Shown here piece by piece: positions 14,903 through 23,838 of a stretch of DNA of 23,866 bases. Location: contig JAFADM010000372.1 of assembly GCA_023424865.1 (NCBI GenBank), positions 1 through 23,866 on the forward strand, in the 5' to 3' direction. The stretch is from Bacillota bacterium. GTDB taxonomy: Bacteria > Bacillota_A > Clostridia > DSM-8532. Position 1 is the first letter of the stretch; every line of letters starts with the position of its first letter. Below the pieces are notes generated by a model. It had not been told where the DNA came from. It saw only the letters and a program-made list of their open reading frames with translations, and made no database searches. The translations under genes and the position numbers were made by a program.

Positions 14903-15442
14903 ATGGCTTATTCGGAAGAAAAGGCAGACATATTTGTGGAAGTTATGAGGGAGGGAGTCAGCCTTCCAACCTATGCCAATGCCTGGGATGCGGGCATGGA
15001 TGTTTGTGCTGCGATGGAGGTGGTAGTGGAGCCGGGACAGACGGTTATCGTACCCACGGGTCTTAAAATGGCTATTCCCGAGGGATTTGAAATACAGGTA
15101 AGGCCTCGCAGCGGCTTAAGCTTAAAAACGCCACTCCGGCTTCCCAACAGTCCCGGCACCATTGATGCAGGCTACCGGGATGAAATCGGCATTATTATAA
15201 CCAATACCTCCCCCTGTGATGGAGCCTCTTCCGAAGAAAACAATGAAGAGCCCTATACCCTGGACAGAAAGGACAATAAAAAAGGATCCTATCTTATAAG
15301 AAAGGGGGACCGCATTGCTCAGCTTGTACTGTGCCGTGTTCCCCGCATTGCCTTTCATACCGTGGAATCGGTCCGTGACCTGGGAACAAACCGTGGAGGC
15401 GGCTTTGGCTCTTCCGGAATTAAAAGCGGCAAGGAGGGCTGA
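14903..15442 (+). CDS. dut: dUTP diphosphatase
   Basis: The enzyme hydrolyses dUTP to dUMP and pyrophosphate. All five motifs of the trimeric family are present: DAGMDVCA (29-36), RPRSGLS (67-73), NSPGTIDAGYRDEI (82-95, with catalytic D88 and substrate-stacking Y91), KGDRIAQL (134-141) and RGGGFGSSG (164-172). At 179 residues it is longer than the usual 145-150, mainly because of an acidic, polar insert of about 25 residues between motifs 3 and 4. The start is ATG at 14903 with GAGGAG 7 nt upstream, only 2 nt after the U32 stop codon, so it belongs to the zapA cluster. An in-frame ATG at 14882 inside the U32 gene has no ribosome site. Confidence 0.97.
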   Translation: MAYSEEKADIFVEVMREGVSLPTYANAWDAGMDVCAAMEVVVEPGQTVIVPTGLKMAIPEGFEIQVRPRSGLSLKTPLRLPNSPGTIDAGYRDEIGIIITNTSPCDGASSEENNEEPYTLDRKDNKKGSYLIRKGDRIAQLVLCRVPRIAFHTVESVRDLGTNRGGGFGSSGIKSGKEG

Positions 15443-15458
15443 CAGCATTTTATTTACA

Positions 15459-15486
15459 TTCACAGAATAATCCGATATGCTATAAA
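15459..15486 (+). promoter_or_regulatory. Predicted promoter of the AraC-type regulator gene
   Basis: TTCACA (15459-15464), a 16-nt spacer and TATAAA (15481-15486), each one base from consensus. The predicted leader is about 80 nt. No terminator for dut is visible between 15443 and 15571, so read-through from the zapA cluster is possible. Confidence 0.5.
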
Positions 15487-15571
15487 GGTATCTGTACTTT
15501 ATTTCAACCATCCTTTCAACGGAAAAAACACATCAATATAAGCTAAAATTCAGGTTATAAGGTGCGGTAGG

Positions 15572-17860
15572 ATGAAGAAGAAGGGTTTCTTTAAGACTTT
15601 ATTGCTGTCGAATTGTCTCATTCTGATGATATCCCTTATTGTAGCCATGATTGGCTATTTTGGCTATCGCGGCAATATTCTCAAATATACCAGTGATTAT
15701 AACATGGTGCTTTTAAATCAAATACGGAACATCATGGATGAGCGGGTTAGAAGCATAAACAACCTTATTTTCAGTATTTCGGTAAACCCTTCTGTGGAAA
15801 ACCTCCGCATAACCAGTAACCCCGAGGACAACAATAACCGCTACAATGCCATTCAGGCCATGAAAGCCCTGGAATCCTACCTGGCGGTATATAAATATGT
15901 GGATTCACTCTACCTTTATTTTGAGAAAAATGACCTGATTATCACCAATTCCTCCGTCTATTCCAGTACGCAAAAGTTCCTCGACTACTCCGATACAGCA
16001 TACTGGGAGGAGGCGAGCTGGAGGGATTTATTCCAAAAAACCCGGTACATTTCCTACAGCAATTCCAAAAACATGTCTACCCAAGGCGGAGAAAAAAACC
16101 TTTTTACCATTACCTACTGCCTTTATTCTAAAACCTCCGATTCAAAGGCTGTTTATATCATCTTAAATTTGGATTATTCCTTTCTTGAAAACTTTAAAAA
16201 TGATGCTAAATTTTTTCCCGACAGCCTGCTTATTGCAAAGGATCCTTCGGGCAATACCATGTTTTCCCTGGGCGAGGGATCCAAACTCTATGAGGAGGGC
16301 CTGACGGATATCTCCTTTACACAGAATACCCAGCTTCTCGGGCCTAAAGGACAGCGGCTTATTGCCACAAAATTATCTTCAACCTTAAATGAATGGGATT
16401 ACTTTTTTGTTCTTCCCGAAAATTTATTTGTGCAGAAAGCCACAGATATTTTTATATTCAGCGCCCTGCTGCTTATAATACTGGCCGGACTGGTTCTGGC
16501 ATATTTACTTGCAAAGCACAATTTTGTTCCCATCCGGAACATTACCCTTAAAATCAGCCACTATAAGCAAACCGGCCTGGAAACCTCCAACGGAGACAAT
16601 GAAATTGAGTACATAACCCAGGCCGTTACTCAATCCTTCGAGGAATTCAAACAAATTGAAAGCCAGCTGACAAAGCAAATTCCCATTGTGCAAATGCATA
16701 CCGTACGCAACCTTATTAACGGCAATTACAACGATTTGGAAAAGCTTATTCGCTTTTGCTCCTCCGTAGGCATTACCTTTCCTTATCCCTTCTATTATGT
16801 GGTGATCTACAGCTTTGATTCTCAGAGCATCCAGATGGATGATTTAAGCCTTGCAACGGCTCAGCTTCGCAATGAGGCCTTTACGTCCGTGATGGATGGC
16901 TTCATCATACATACGACGGATATAAACGAAAGCTATACCGTCTTGGGGCTCATAAACACTTCCGTTGACCTTTATAAAAACAAGGAGCTGTTTGAAGCCT
17001 ATTGCAGAGAGGTTTTGAAGAAGATTAACCTGTCCGCCCATATAACCATATCCCTGGGAAGTCAGGAGCTTAATTTAAAGGAAGTGCGCAAATCCTATCT
17101 CAGTGCTGACAGAGCCCTGCAGAATTACCTCATGCGTCTTACTGGGGGAATTATTTATGCCGGCAGCATGGAACCCGACAAGAATGCCTATTACTACCCC
17201 ATGGATCTGGAAATGCAGCTGGTTAACTATGTTAAATGTGGGAAAATCGATGAGGTCAATGCGATACTGGATCTTATCATCATGGAAAATTTCATTAAAA
17301 ACGAACTCTCCCTGGAGTCGGCGCGCTGCTTGATGTTCAGCATGATGGGAACGGCCATTCGCCTCATTAACAGCTCAGGTGTATCTAAAAACGGTGTTTT
17401 TGAGCAGTCTGCCCTAATAAATAAAATAATCTCCTGCAATAATGCCCAGGCTATGGAGGAAGCGCTGCGAAAGGTATACAGCATGCTATGCCAGGCTATC
17501 CAGGCAGAAAAAAAGAAAAAAGCCGACAATGTCATCCAGCTTATTGTTAATTATATTGCCAATCATTATTCCGACAATTCCTTAAGCCTTCTTTCCGTAT
17601 CAAACGAGATCGGTCTCAATCCCACTTACCTGTCCGGATATTTCAAAGAACAAACCGGAATGAACTTTCTTGTATACGTCAACAAAATACGCCTGGACAA
17701 GGCTCAGGAGAAGCTGAGGCAGACCGATAAGAGCATTAGTGAAATAGCGGCGGATACAGGCTATTCCAATAGCGGCGTCCTCATCCGGAATTTTAAGAAG
17801 TACCTGGGAATAACCCCCGGGCAGTTCAGGGAGCAGCTTGGCAAGAATGCATGTGAGTGA
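15572..17860 (+). CDS. Membrane-bound AraC-family regulator with extracytoplasmic sensor domain
   Basis: The 762-residue protein has TM1 at about 9-31, an extracytoplasmic sensor of about 260 residues (32-290), TM2 at about 291-314, a HAMP-like cytoplasmic linker and a middle domain (about 370-620), and a C-terminal AraC double helix-turn-helix (about 660-757: SLLSVSNEIGLNPTYLSGYFKEQTG, then ISEIAADTGYSNSGVLIRNFKKY). The sensor is probably Cache-like, by analogy with YesS/YtdP proteins rather than by motif. Such one-component regulators sense extracellular sugars and activate the neighbouring LplB/YtcP/binding-protein operon, which lies directly downstream here. AAGGTG precedes the ATG by 7 nt. 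A terminator at 17889 separates it from the transporter genes. The architecture is certain; the ligand is unknown. Confidence 0.95.
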   Translation: MKKKGFFKTLLLSNCLILMISLIVAMIGYFGYRGNILKYTSDYNMVLLNQIRNIMDERVRSINNLIFSISVNPSVENLRITSNPEDNNNRYNAIQAMKALESYLAVYKYVDSLYLYFEKNDLIITNSSVYSSTQKFLDYSDTAYWEEASWRDLFQKTRYISYSNSKNMSTQGGEKNLFTITYCLYSKTSDSKAVYIILNLDYSFLENFKNDAKFFPDSLLIAKDPSGNTMFSLGEGSKLYEEGLTDISFTQNTQLLGPKGQRLIATKLSSTLNEWDYFFVLPENLFVQKATDIFIFSALLLIILAGLVLAYLLAKHNFVPIRNITLKISHYKQTGLETSNGDNEIEYITQAVTQSFEEFKQIESQLTKQIPIVQMHTVRNLINGNYNDLEKLIRFCSSVGITFPYPFYYVVIYSFDSQSIQMDDLSLATAQLRNEAFTSVMDGFIIHTTDINESYTVLGLINTSVDLYKNKELFEAYCREVLKKINLSAHITISLGSQELNLKEVRKSYLSADRALQNYLMRLTGGIIYAGSMEPDKNAYYYPMDLEMQLVNYVKCGKIDEVNAILDLIIMENFIKNELSLESARCLMFSMMGTAIRLINSSGVSKNGVFEQSALINKIISCNNAQAMEEALRKVYSMLCQAIQAEKKKKADNVIQLIVNYIANHYSDNSLSLLSVSNEIGLNPTYLSGYFKEQTGMNFLVYVNKIRLDKAQEKLRQTDKSISEIAADTGYSNSGVLIRNFKKYLGITPGQFREQLGKNACE

Positions 17861-17888
17861 GCCGATATCAGGTAAAAATAGAAAGTAT

Positions 17889-17923
17889 AAAAGGCTTCAG
17901 GCTTTGTTTCTGAGGCTTTTTTT
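17889..17923 (+). terminator. Rho-independent terminator of the AraC-type regulator gene
   Basis: AAAAGGCTTCAG (17889-17900) pairs with CTGAGGCTTTT (two G-U pairs) across a 9-nt loop and continues into a T-run ending at 17923, about 30 nt after the stop codon. The remaining gap to 18126 holds no gene and no promoter I would defend. Confidence 0.8.
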
Positions 17924-18126
17924 GCGGGCATTTCTGTTCTTGTAAAACGCAACAAAGGCCAAGGGGGCGGGTCCCAGGCCTGCCTGAAAAATTGATCACT
18001 GAAATTTTGAATATGGCAAAGCTTAAAAATCAAACACGTTTTGAAGTATAGGCTATTTCCGTGAGAAGGGAATTTGACTACACTTATCCTAGCAATGAAC
18101 CCAACGAATGGGATGGAGGAGAAAAC

Positions 18127-19077
18127 GTGACGACGATACCGGCTGTACTCAAAAAGACCCGTGACTTCGCCCTGATAAAACGACTGGTCAAGGATTTTAA
18201 AAAAAATAAACTTATCTACCTGATGGCTTTACCCTGCATCCTGTATTTTGTGATATATCATTACTGGCCCATGTACGGAGCAACCATCGCCTTCAAGGAA
18301 TTCAGCCCCAGGCTGGGAATACTGGACAGTCCCTGGGTGGGTATAAAGTATTTTAAAAGCTTTTTTGAAAGCATTTATTTTGTGCGTATTTTAAAAAACA
18401 CCCTGATACTTAATTTCTTGAATATTATCTTTGGCTTTCCGGCTCCCATTCTTTTTGCCTTGTTAATGAATGAGCTGTCGGGCAACAGGTTTAAAAGAAC
18501 CGTCCAGACCGTTACCTACCTGCCTCATTTTATTTCTACGGTCATTATCTGCGGTATGCTCATTGACTTCAGCTCAAAATCCGGTCTTTTTAACAACATT
18601 ATTACGCTATTTGGCGGCCAGGCCTCTTCCTTATTGTTGAATCCTTCCTATTTCAGACCCATTTACATAGGAAGCGGTATCTGGCAGGAGGTAGGCTGGG
18701 GCTCCATCATTTATCTTTCCGCACTTACCTCCATTGATGAGGAACTCTATTCGGCAGCCCATATAGACGGAGCGGGGCGGTTTAAGCAGCTCATCCATAT
18801 TACCCTTCCGGGAATTCTTCCCACCATTATCATTATGCTCATCCTTCGAATGGGAAGCATCATGAACGTAGGCTTTGAAAAGGTTATGCTGCTTTATAAC
18901 CCGGCTACCTACGAGGTTGCGGATGTCATTTCAACCTTTGTGTACCGAAAGGGTATTGAAGAAGCTAATTACAGCTACAGTGCGGCTGTGGGCCTTTTTA
19001 ACTCGGTGGTTAATTTTCTGATGATTATAACCGCCAATTACATCAGCAGAAAAACCAATGAGAGCAGTCTGTGGTAA
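18127..19077 (+). CDS. CUT1 sugar ABC transporter permease, LplB-type
   Basis: The start is GTG at 18127 with GGAGG 7 nt upstream; an earlier in-frame GTG at 18061 has no ribosome site and would add 22 polar residues. The 316-residue integral membrane protein has about six TM segments (the first is LIYLMALPCILYFVIYHYW). The EAA loop that docks on the ATPase is EELYSAAHIDGAGRFKQLIHITLP in context. KEFSPRLGILDSPWVG after TM1 is typical of LplB proteins, which pair with a YtcP/LplC partner for oligosaccharide uptake. That partner follows 14 nt downstream and the binding protein after it. No ATPase gene is in the operon. Regulation is probably by the AraC-type protein encoded immediately upstream. 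Confidence 0.95.
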   Translation: MTTIPAVLKKTRDFALIKRLVKDFKKNKLIYLMALPCILYFVIYHYWPMYGATIAFKEFSPRLGILDSPWVGIKYFKSFFESIYFVRILKNTLILNFLNIIFGFPAPILFALLMNELSGNRFKRTVQTVTYLPHFISTVIICGMLIDFSSKSGLFNNIITLFGGQASSLLLNPSYFRPIYIGSGIWQEVGWGSIIYLSALTSIDEELYSAAHIDGAGRFKQLIHITLPGILPTIIIMLILRMGSIMNVGFEKVMLLYNPATYEVADVISTFVYRKGIEEANYSYSAAVGLFNSVVNFLMIITANYISRKTNESSLW

Positions 19078-19091
19078 AGGAGTAACTGGGA

Positions 19092-19973
19092 ATGAAAATA
19101 AAAAAATCACCAAGTCAGCGAGCTTTTGACGCATTTAATATCTTATTCATGATCCTAATGATGCTCATCACCCTGTATCCGTTTCTTTATGTTCTGTTTG
19201 GTTCTTTAAGCATGCCGGCGGAATTCTCCAAGCATACCGGCGTCCTTCTGGCGCCTCAGGGCTTTCAGCTTGACGCCTATTGGCTTGTGCTGCAAAATGA
19301 GGACATTCTGTCCGGCTACGCGAATACTTTGTTCTATGTGGGCGTGGGAACCACACTGAATGTCCTTTTTACCATTCTGACCGCGTTTGTGGTTTCCAGA
19401 AAAAACCTGATGCTAAAAAAATTAATGCTTATCATGATGACCATCACAATGTTCTTTGGCGGCGGCATGATTCCCACTTATTTAATGATGCAGAAGATAG
19501 GAATTATGGGAACCCGGTGGTCCCTCATTTTTCCGGGTTTAATTTCCGTTACCAATGTTATTATTATGAGGACCTCCTTTATGGGCATTCCGGCAGGCCT
19601 AGAGGAATCGGCCTATATTGACGGCGCCAATGACTTCAAGGTGCTGTTTCGAATTATTGTTCCGCTTTCTATGCCGGTCATTTCGGTAATGGTCCTGTTC
19701 TATGGTGTAAGCCACTGGAATTCCTGGTTTAACGCCATGCTGTACTTAAGAGACCGAAAGCTTTTCCCCCTTCAACTGATTTTAAGAGAAATCCTTGTTT
19801 TCAGCTCCACTGACGGCATGATGGTTTCTCTGGGAACCATTAAGGGCCAGGACATGAGTGAAATCATTAAGTATGCCACCATTATTGTGTCCACGCTTCC
19901 CATTCTATTAATTTATCCCATGCTGCAGAAGCATTTTGTGAAGGGCGTCATGATAGGCGCTATCAAAGGCTAG
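19092..19973 (+). CDS. CUT1 sugar ABC transporter permease, LplC/YtcP-type
   Basis: The 293-residue membrane protein has about six TM segments, with the EAA loop EESAYIDGANDFKVLFRIIVPLS in the second half. The signatures TMFFGGGMIPTYLMM and VSHWNSWFNAMLYL, and the C-terminal KHFVKGVMIGAIKG, are typical of YtcP/LplC proteins. It forms the heterodimeric channel with the LplB-type permease encoded 14 nt upstream. AAAGGAG lies about 11 nt before the ATG at 19092. The gene for the binding protein follows after 88 nt. Confidence 0.95.
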   Translation: MKIKKSPSQRAFDAFNILFMILMMLITLYPFLYVLFGSLSMPAEFSKHTGVLLAPQGFQLDAYWLVLQNEDILSGYANTLFYVGVGTTLNVLFTILTAFVVSRKNLMLKKLMLIMMTITMFFGGGMIPTYLMMQKIGIMGTRWSLIFPGLISVTNVIIMRTSFMGIPAGLEESAYIDGANDFKVLFRIIVPLSMPVISVMVLFYGVSHWNSWFNAMLYLRDRKLFPLQLILREILVFSSTDGMMVSLGTIKGQDMSEIIKYATIIVSTLPILLIYPMLQKHFVKGVMIGAIKG

Positions 19974-20061
19974 CCCAACCATTGTTTACAGCTATACATG
20001 CAGGAGAAATTTCTGTATGCTATAAATTTTAAGTCTTGTTATGGAACAAGGGAGGATTTTT

Positions 20062-21690
20062 ATGGTAAGAAAAAGGGCATTAACCAGAATTACAGCCTTC
20101 ATGCTGTCAGCCATCCTGTCCGTTGGCGTTCTGTCCGGCTGCGGGAAAGAAACCGCTTCCCCCGGAGGAAGCAGCAGCCCGTCACCCGGCTCCGGTTCGC
20201 CTGCTGCAACCCAAAAAGCGGATCCCGTAAAGCTCACCTGGTATCAGGTAAACCGTTCCAACAGTGTCGTCAAATCCATGAGTGAGGTTCTTGCCTTTCA
20301 GGAGCTGGCGAAGCTTGCCAACGTGGAAATTACCTTTGAGCACCCGGCGGCAGGTACCGATGCCAATGAACAGATTAATCTCTTAATTGCGTCCCAATCC
20401 CTGCCCGATATTATTTTCTGGAACTGGAAGTCCATGCCCGGAGGTATTTCCAAATACGTGGAGGAAGGAATTATTCTTCCCATTAATGACCTTGAAACCC
20501 CCTATTACGACGCGGTTCTGGAACAATACCCGGAATGCGCCAAGTTTGTCCCCCTCCAGGATGGGAGAATCCCTGCTTTCTACCAATTGGATCCGGATCC
20601 CAGAAGAACAACCTACAGTGGCTTCTGCATCCGTCAGGATTGGCTTGAAAAGCTGAATTTGTCCGCTCCCACTACCATGGACGAATGGCATACGGTATTA
20701 ACCGCATTTAAAAACCAGGACCCTAATAATAACGGTGTAAATGACGAAATACCCTTCCTGGATGAAAAGGGCAATATCCTAAGGGGCTTTACAGCTGCCT
20801 ACGGTGTGCTTGCCGGGCTTTGCTTCGACCCTGAAACAGGCAAGGTGGTTTACGGTCCTTCCCAGCCTTCTTACAGGGAGTTCCTGTCTACCATGAGCCA
20901 GTGGTATGAAGAAGGTCTTATTGACTCGGAATTTGCCAGCAACGACAGAAAAATGTTTACCGCAAAAATTCAGGGTGAAATCGGAGGAGCCTTCTATGCC
21001 TCCATTAATGTGGGAGTAGGCAATAATATTGCCGCGGTAAGGCCCACAAACCCCGATTTCTCCGTGGTTGGCATTCCTGCTCCCAAATCCTCCGGCGGTG
21101 TTGCCTATATGCCCCAAAACGATAATCTCATGAAGCTGGGCGAAGCAGGGGTTATTACCTCCAAATGCAAGGATCCTCAGGCAGCGGCTGCGCTCCTGGA
21201 TCTGGGCTATTCGGAAGAGGGCCGCACTCTCTTGAACTGGGGTGTGGAGGGCGTTACCTATACTGTTGAAAATGGCCAGAAGAAATTTGTGGATTCCATT
21301 ATGAATCCGGGCGAGGGCCTGTCCCCGTCCAATGCCATTCTCCAATTTGCCTACCCGGCCAACGGCAACGCCAAGGTGATGGATTTTGAGGCCGCAGCAC
21401 AAATTCAGTATGTCTACGAGGAATCGGTTGAGTCCATTAACAACTGGCTCGATGCGGATCCCTCCCTGATGCTCCACCCCAATATGTATTACACGCCTGA
21501 GGAGAGCTCACAGATTAGCAATATCCTCAACGAGGTTAAAACCTATCACGATGAGATGGCGCTTAAGTTTATCCTGGGTACCGAGCCTTTGAGCAAATTT
21601 GACGAGTATGTTCAAACCATCCGGAAGATGGGTATTGATGAGGCCATTAAGCTCACGCAGGATGCGGTTGACCGCCTTAACAGCAAATAA
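20062..21690 (+). CDS. Sugar ABC transporter substrate-binding lipoprotein (CUT1, LplA-like)
   Basis: The start is ATG at 20062 with GGAGG 6 nt upstream; the in-frame ATG at 20041 is the wrong side of that site. The product is 542 residues. A signal peptide ends in the lipobox LSGC with the lipidated Cys at residue 27, followed by a Ser/Pro/Gly-rich linker (31-52) that tethers it to the membrane. The mature protein is a two-lobed type of about 490 residues. DPNNNGVNDEI (220-230) is the EF-hand-like calcium loop common in this family. LLNWGVEG is the hinge-side signature shared with the partial binding protein at 1-1221. It delivers an unknown oligosaccharide to the two permeases upstream. It ends the operon, with a terminator 42 nt after the stop. 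Confidence 0.95.
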   Translation: MVRKRALTRITAFMLSAILSVGVLSGCGKETASPGGSSSPSPGSGSPAATQKADPVKLTWYQVNRSNSVVKSMSEVLAFQELAKLANVEITFEHPAAGTDANEQINLLIASQSLPDIIFWNWKSMPGGISKYVEEGIILPINDLETPYYDAVLEQYPECAKFVPLQDGRIPAFYQLDPDPRRTTYSGFCIRQDWLEKLNLSAPTTMDEWHTVLTAFKNQDPNNNGVNDEIPFLDEKGNILRGFTAAYGVLAGLCFDPETGKVVYGPSQPSYREFLSTMSQWYEEGLIDSEFASNDRKMFTAKIQGEIGGAFYASINVGVGNNIAAVRPTNPDFSVVGIPAPKSSGGVAYMPQNDNLMKLGEAGVITSKCKDPQAAAALLDLGYSEEGRTLLNWGVEGVTYTVENGQKKFVDSIMNPGEGLSPSNAILQFAYPANGNAKVMDFEAAAQIQYVYEESVESINNWLDADPSLMLHPNMYYTPEESSQISNILNEVKTYHDEMALKFILGTEPLSKFDEYVQTIRKMGIDEAIKLTQDAVDRLNSK

Positions 21691-21731
21691 GGCCGCAATC
21701 GCCTAAGCTTTTTAAGCTGAACTTCAAAGCT

Positions 21732-21772
21732 GAAAAGGCCCGGAGAACATTTTTTGTTCCCCGGGCCTTTTC
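21732..21772. terminator. Bidirectional terminator between the sugar locus and the ZorAB-like pair
   Basis: GAAAAGGCCCGG (21732-21743) pairs perfectly with CCGGGCCTTTTC (21761-21772), with an inner GAAC/GTTC extension. A/T ends on both sides give short U-tracts to both strands. It lies between convergent genes: 42 nt after the binding-protein stop and 3 nt after the OmpA-like gene on the other strand. Confidence 0.85.
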
Positions 21773-21775
21773 ACC

Positions 21776-22699
21776 CTAGTCCACATAATCCTTGATGATT
21801 TTTTCAATACTCGCATCCTTTATTCGGAGTGAAATTTCAATACGTCGGTTTTTTGTTTTGGAGGCTTCATCGGTATTGGGTGCAACGGGCCGGAATTCCG
21901 AGAAGCCCGCGGCCTGAAAGAAGCTGCCGTAATCCTTTTCCAGCCGGGGAGAGGCTTTCATCATGGCAATGATAACGGCGATGGCCCTGTCACAGGATAA
22001 GTAATAATTGTTGTCGTAGGAATCGTCGGAGTCCGCATAGCCCGCTATGGTGATGGATTCAATGTAGTCTCTGAAATTCTCGGTTTCCAGCATTTTCAAG
22101 AAGGCGCCGGCCAGCTTTTTTAATAACGCCTGGCCACCGGCGGTTATCTCACTGGAGCCTTTGTCGAAGATGAGGGTGCTGCTGATAACCAGACTGGCGT
22201 TTTTGTCAATGGTAACAAGGGGCTCTTCGGTGTTTTCAAAGGCAGATCCAAACTCCTCCTCCATCATTTTTTTTACCTGATTTAACAGGCTTACCCTTAA
22301 AACTGAAATCTCCTGGAGACGGGCTTGCACATCCTGGAGCTCCATTTCCTTGGAGCTTAGGGCCGAACGGTCTGAATTGAGTTGCTTTTCCAGCTCGCTT
22401 ATATGATCCTCCCTGACCGACAGTGTGCTTTCCATGGTGTTTAGAGCCGATTCCTTCTGTTCCAGCTCGGTATTGATTTCACGGAGAAGCTCCTGGCCCG
22501 CGGCCAGGTCCGTACGGGCCAGGCTTAGCTTGTCGTCCCAGGACTTAGTGGTTAAGATTTGCTTAATGAAAAGAATGAGTATAAGAAAAAAGAGGACAAA
22601 CACAAGGGAGGACATAATGTCCGTAAAAGAAGGCCAGTAGTGCTCTTCCTCACCGTCACCCCTTTTTCTTCGAAAGCTTGAGGATACATAGCTTCTCAT
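21776..22699 (-). CDS. MotB/ZorB-like protein: single TM, coiled coil, OmpA peptidoglycan-binding domain
   Basis: The 307-residue protein has a short cytoplasmic tail, then WPSFTDIMSSLVFVLFFLIL: the Asp (D27) at the start of the only TM helix (28-49) is where MotB and ZorB carry the ion-conducting Asp. Residues about 52-135 are a coiled coil, longer than I expect in ZorB. Residues about 162-292 are an OmpA/MotB peptidoglycan-binding domain with LIFDKGSSEI, AGYADSDD (D203), YLSCDRA and KNRRIEIS (R285-R286). Its ATG overlaps the stop of the MotA-like gene (ATGA), so the two are one translational unit. The predicted role is the wall-anchored rotor/stator arm of an ion-driven motor. It could belong to a Zorya-type defence system or an orphan envelope motor; no flagellar genes are near. 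It is the last gene of its operon. Confidence 0.85.
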   Translation of the reverse strand: MRSYVSSSFRRKRGDGEEEHYWPSFTDIMSSLVFVLFFLILILFIKQILTTKSWDDKLSLARTDLAAGQELLREINTELEQKESALNTMESTLSVREDHISELEKQLNSDRSALSSKEMELQDVQARLQEISVLRVSLLNQVKKMMEEEFGSAFENTEEPLVTIDKNASLVISSTLIFDKGSSEITAGGQALLKKLAGAFLKMLETENFRDYIESITIAGYADSDDSYDNNYYLSCDRAIAVIIAMMKASPRLEKDYGSFFQAAGFSEFRPVAPNTDEASKTKNRRIEISLRIKDASIEKIIKDYVD

Positions 22700-23820
22700 C
22701 CTCTCACACCTTCCTTGTAGCTCCCTGGTTTTTCCACTCTGGCGGCCGCAGCTTCACTGTAGTTTAAAAGCCGGTCGGGAATGCCATCAATAGCTTTAAG
22801 AAAGTGTTCTCTGTCCTTAATTGAAGACGACAGATGCTCCGACAGCTTGTGAAAAACGCCGGTAAGGTTTTCAAGCCTTACATGCTCCTCCTCCATGCCC
22901 AGGGTAAGAAGTTGAAGGGCCTCAGCGCTTTTAAACAGATGCGCGCTCCCTTCACGCAGGGCGTCGCCGCTTTTGTCGGCTGCGGTGCACAGGGCCGAAA
23001 CACTGGTTTCTGCTCGGTTAAGGTTTTCGGATAAGCCGGAATTAAACTCCTTAAGCACGGAAAAGGTGTCTGAAAAACCATGTATGGTATCACTAAGCTG
23101 AGATACGGCAGACTGAAGCGATTCGGACAAATCCTTCAAAACGGAAGGAGGCAGCGCCTCGTCCTTTTCCTGCTCCTTTTTATCAAGAGACTCGGAGGCA
23201 AGCTTGACATCAATGTACTCCTCCAGCTGGGACATTAAAAGATCCTTGGCATGGGAGGCACTGTAAAAGGCGGTAATTAAGGTAAAGAGTATGGAGAAGC
23301 CTGTTCCTGCAAGGCTTGTGATAAAAGCCACAGACATGCCCTGAAAAGTGGATAAAAGAAGGGTAAAGATGTCCTGAGCCGCCTCGTTTACCAGGGCCTG
23401 AGCCGTAATTTCCTCCACGGCAGAGCCCATGTGACCCACGGCGGAGGTTAACCCGATAAAGGTGCCGAAAAGGCCTGTTGTGATAAGCAGGCTGTTAACC
23501 CGCTTCAGAAAGCTCTCGGCACTTCCCAAAGCCCCCATATAAACATTAAGAGCCGTATCCAATACCGCTCCCGTATTTATGGCCTCAATACCGCTTTTGT
23601 ATGTACTGCGGCATTCTTCCGTTATCCAGATGAGCATATCCGTTTCAAGGCTCTCAGTTTCGCCTGCACAGTAAGCGGCCAGCTCCTCGGACAGGTAAAG
23701 GTAGCGCCGCCTTAAAAGAATATTCAAATAAAACGCGCCAAGAAAAAGAACCACCAGAGCAGCCGTGATAATAAAGCCTACCGGGCCAAGACGCTGATAA
23801 AGAGCCAGGAGGTTGTCCAT
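22696..23820 (-). CDS. MotA/TolQ/ExbB-family proton channel protein, ZorA-like
   Basis: The 374-residue protein has TM1 at about 14-36, TM2 at about 107-130 (LLITTGLFGTFIGLTSAV, the diagnostic MotA/ExbB signature) and TM3 at about 153-187 (AFITSLAGTGFSILFTL). About 185 residues of predicted cytoplasmic helix follow (SDTIHGFSDTFSVLKEFN and onward). A long cytoplasmic tail after TM3 is the feature that separates ZorA from ExbB and TolQ. With the OmpA-like partner it should form a 5:2 ion-driven motor in the cytoplasmic membrane (from known homologues). AAAGGTG lies about 10 nt before the ATG at 23820. An upstream gene seems to end 18 nt before it, so it is probably not the first gene of the operon. 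Family confidence is high; a defence role is inference. Confidence 0.85.
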   Translation of the reverse strand: MDNLLALYQRLGPVGFIITAALVVLFLGAFYLNILLRRRYLYLSEELAAYCAGETESLETDMLIWITEECRSTYKSGIEAINTGAVLDTALNVYMGALGSAESFLKRVNSLLITTGLFGTFIGLTSAVGHMGSAVEEITAQALVNEAAQDIFTLLLSTFQGMSVAFITSLAGTGFSILFTLITAFYSASHAKDLLMSQLEEYIDVKLASESLDKKEQEKDEALPPSVLKDLSESLQSAVSQLSDTIHGFSDTFSVLKEFNSGLSENLNRAETSVSALCTAADKSGDALREGSAHLFKSAEALQLLTLGMEEEHVRLENLTGVFHKLSEHLSSSIKDREHFLKAIDGIPDRLLNYSEAAAARVEKPGSYKEGVRG

Positions 23821-23838
23821 GTATAAACCACACCTTTC

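Noticed and set aside
18061..18126. Longer N-terminus for the LplB-type permease from GTG 18061
   Set aside because: There is no ribosome site before 18061, while GTG 18127 has a GGAGG 7 nt upstream and begins the permease as expected.
19999..20025. Palindrome around CAGGAGAAATTTCTG before the binding-protein gene
   Set aside because: The arms need a bulge and a G-U pair and there is no U-tract or promoter geometry; too weak to call an operator or attenuator.
21776..23820. Flagellar stator genes motA/motB
   Set aside because: The MotA-like protein has three rather than four TM segments plus a long C-terminal helical tail, and no flagellar gene is nearby, so a ZorAB-like pair fits better.
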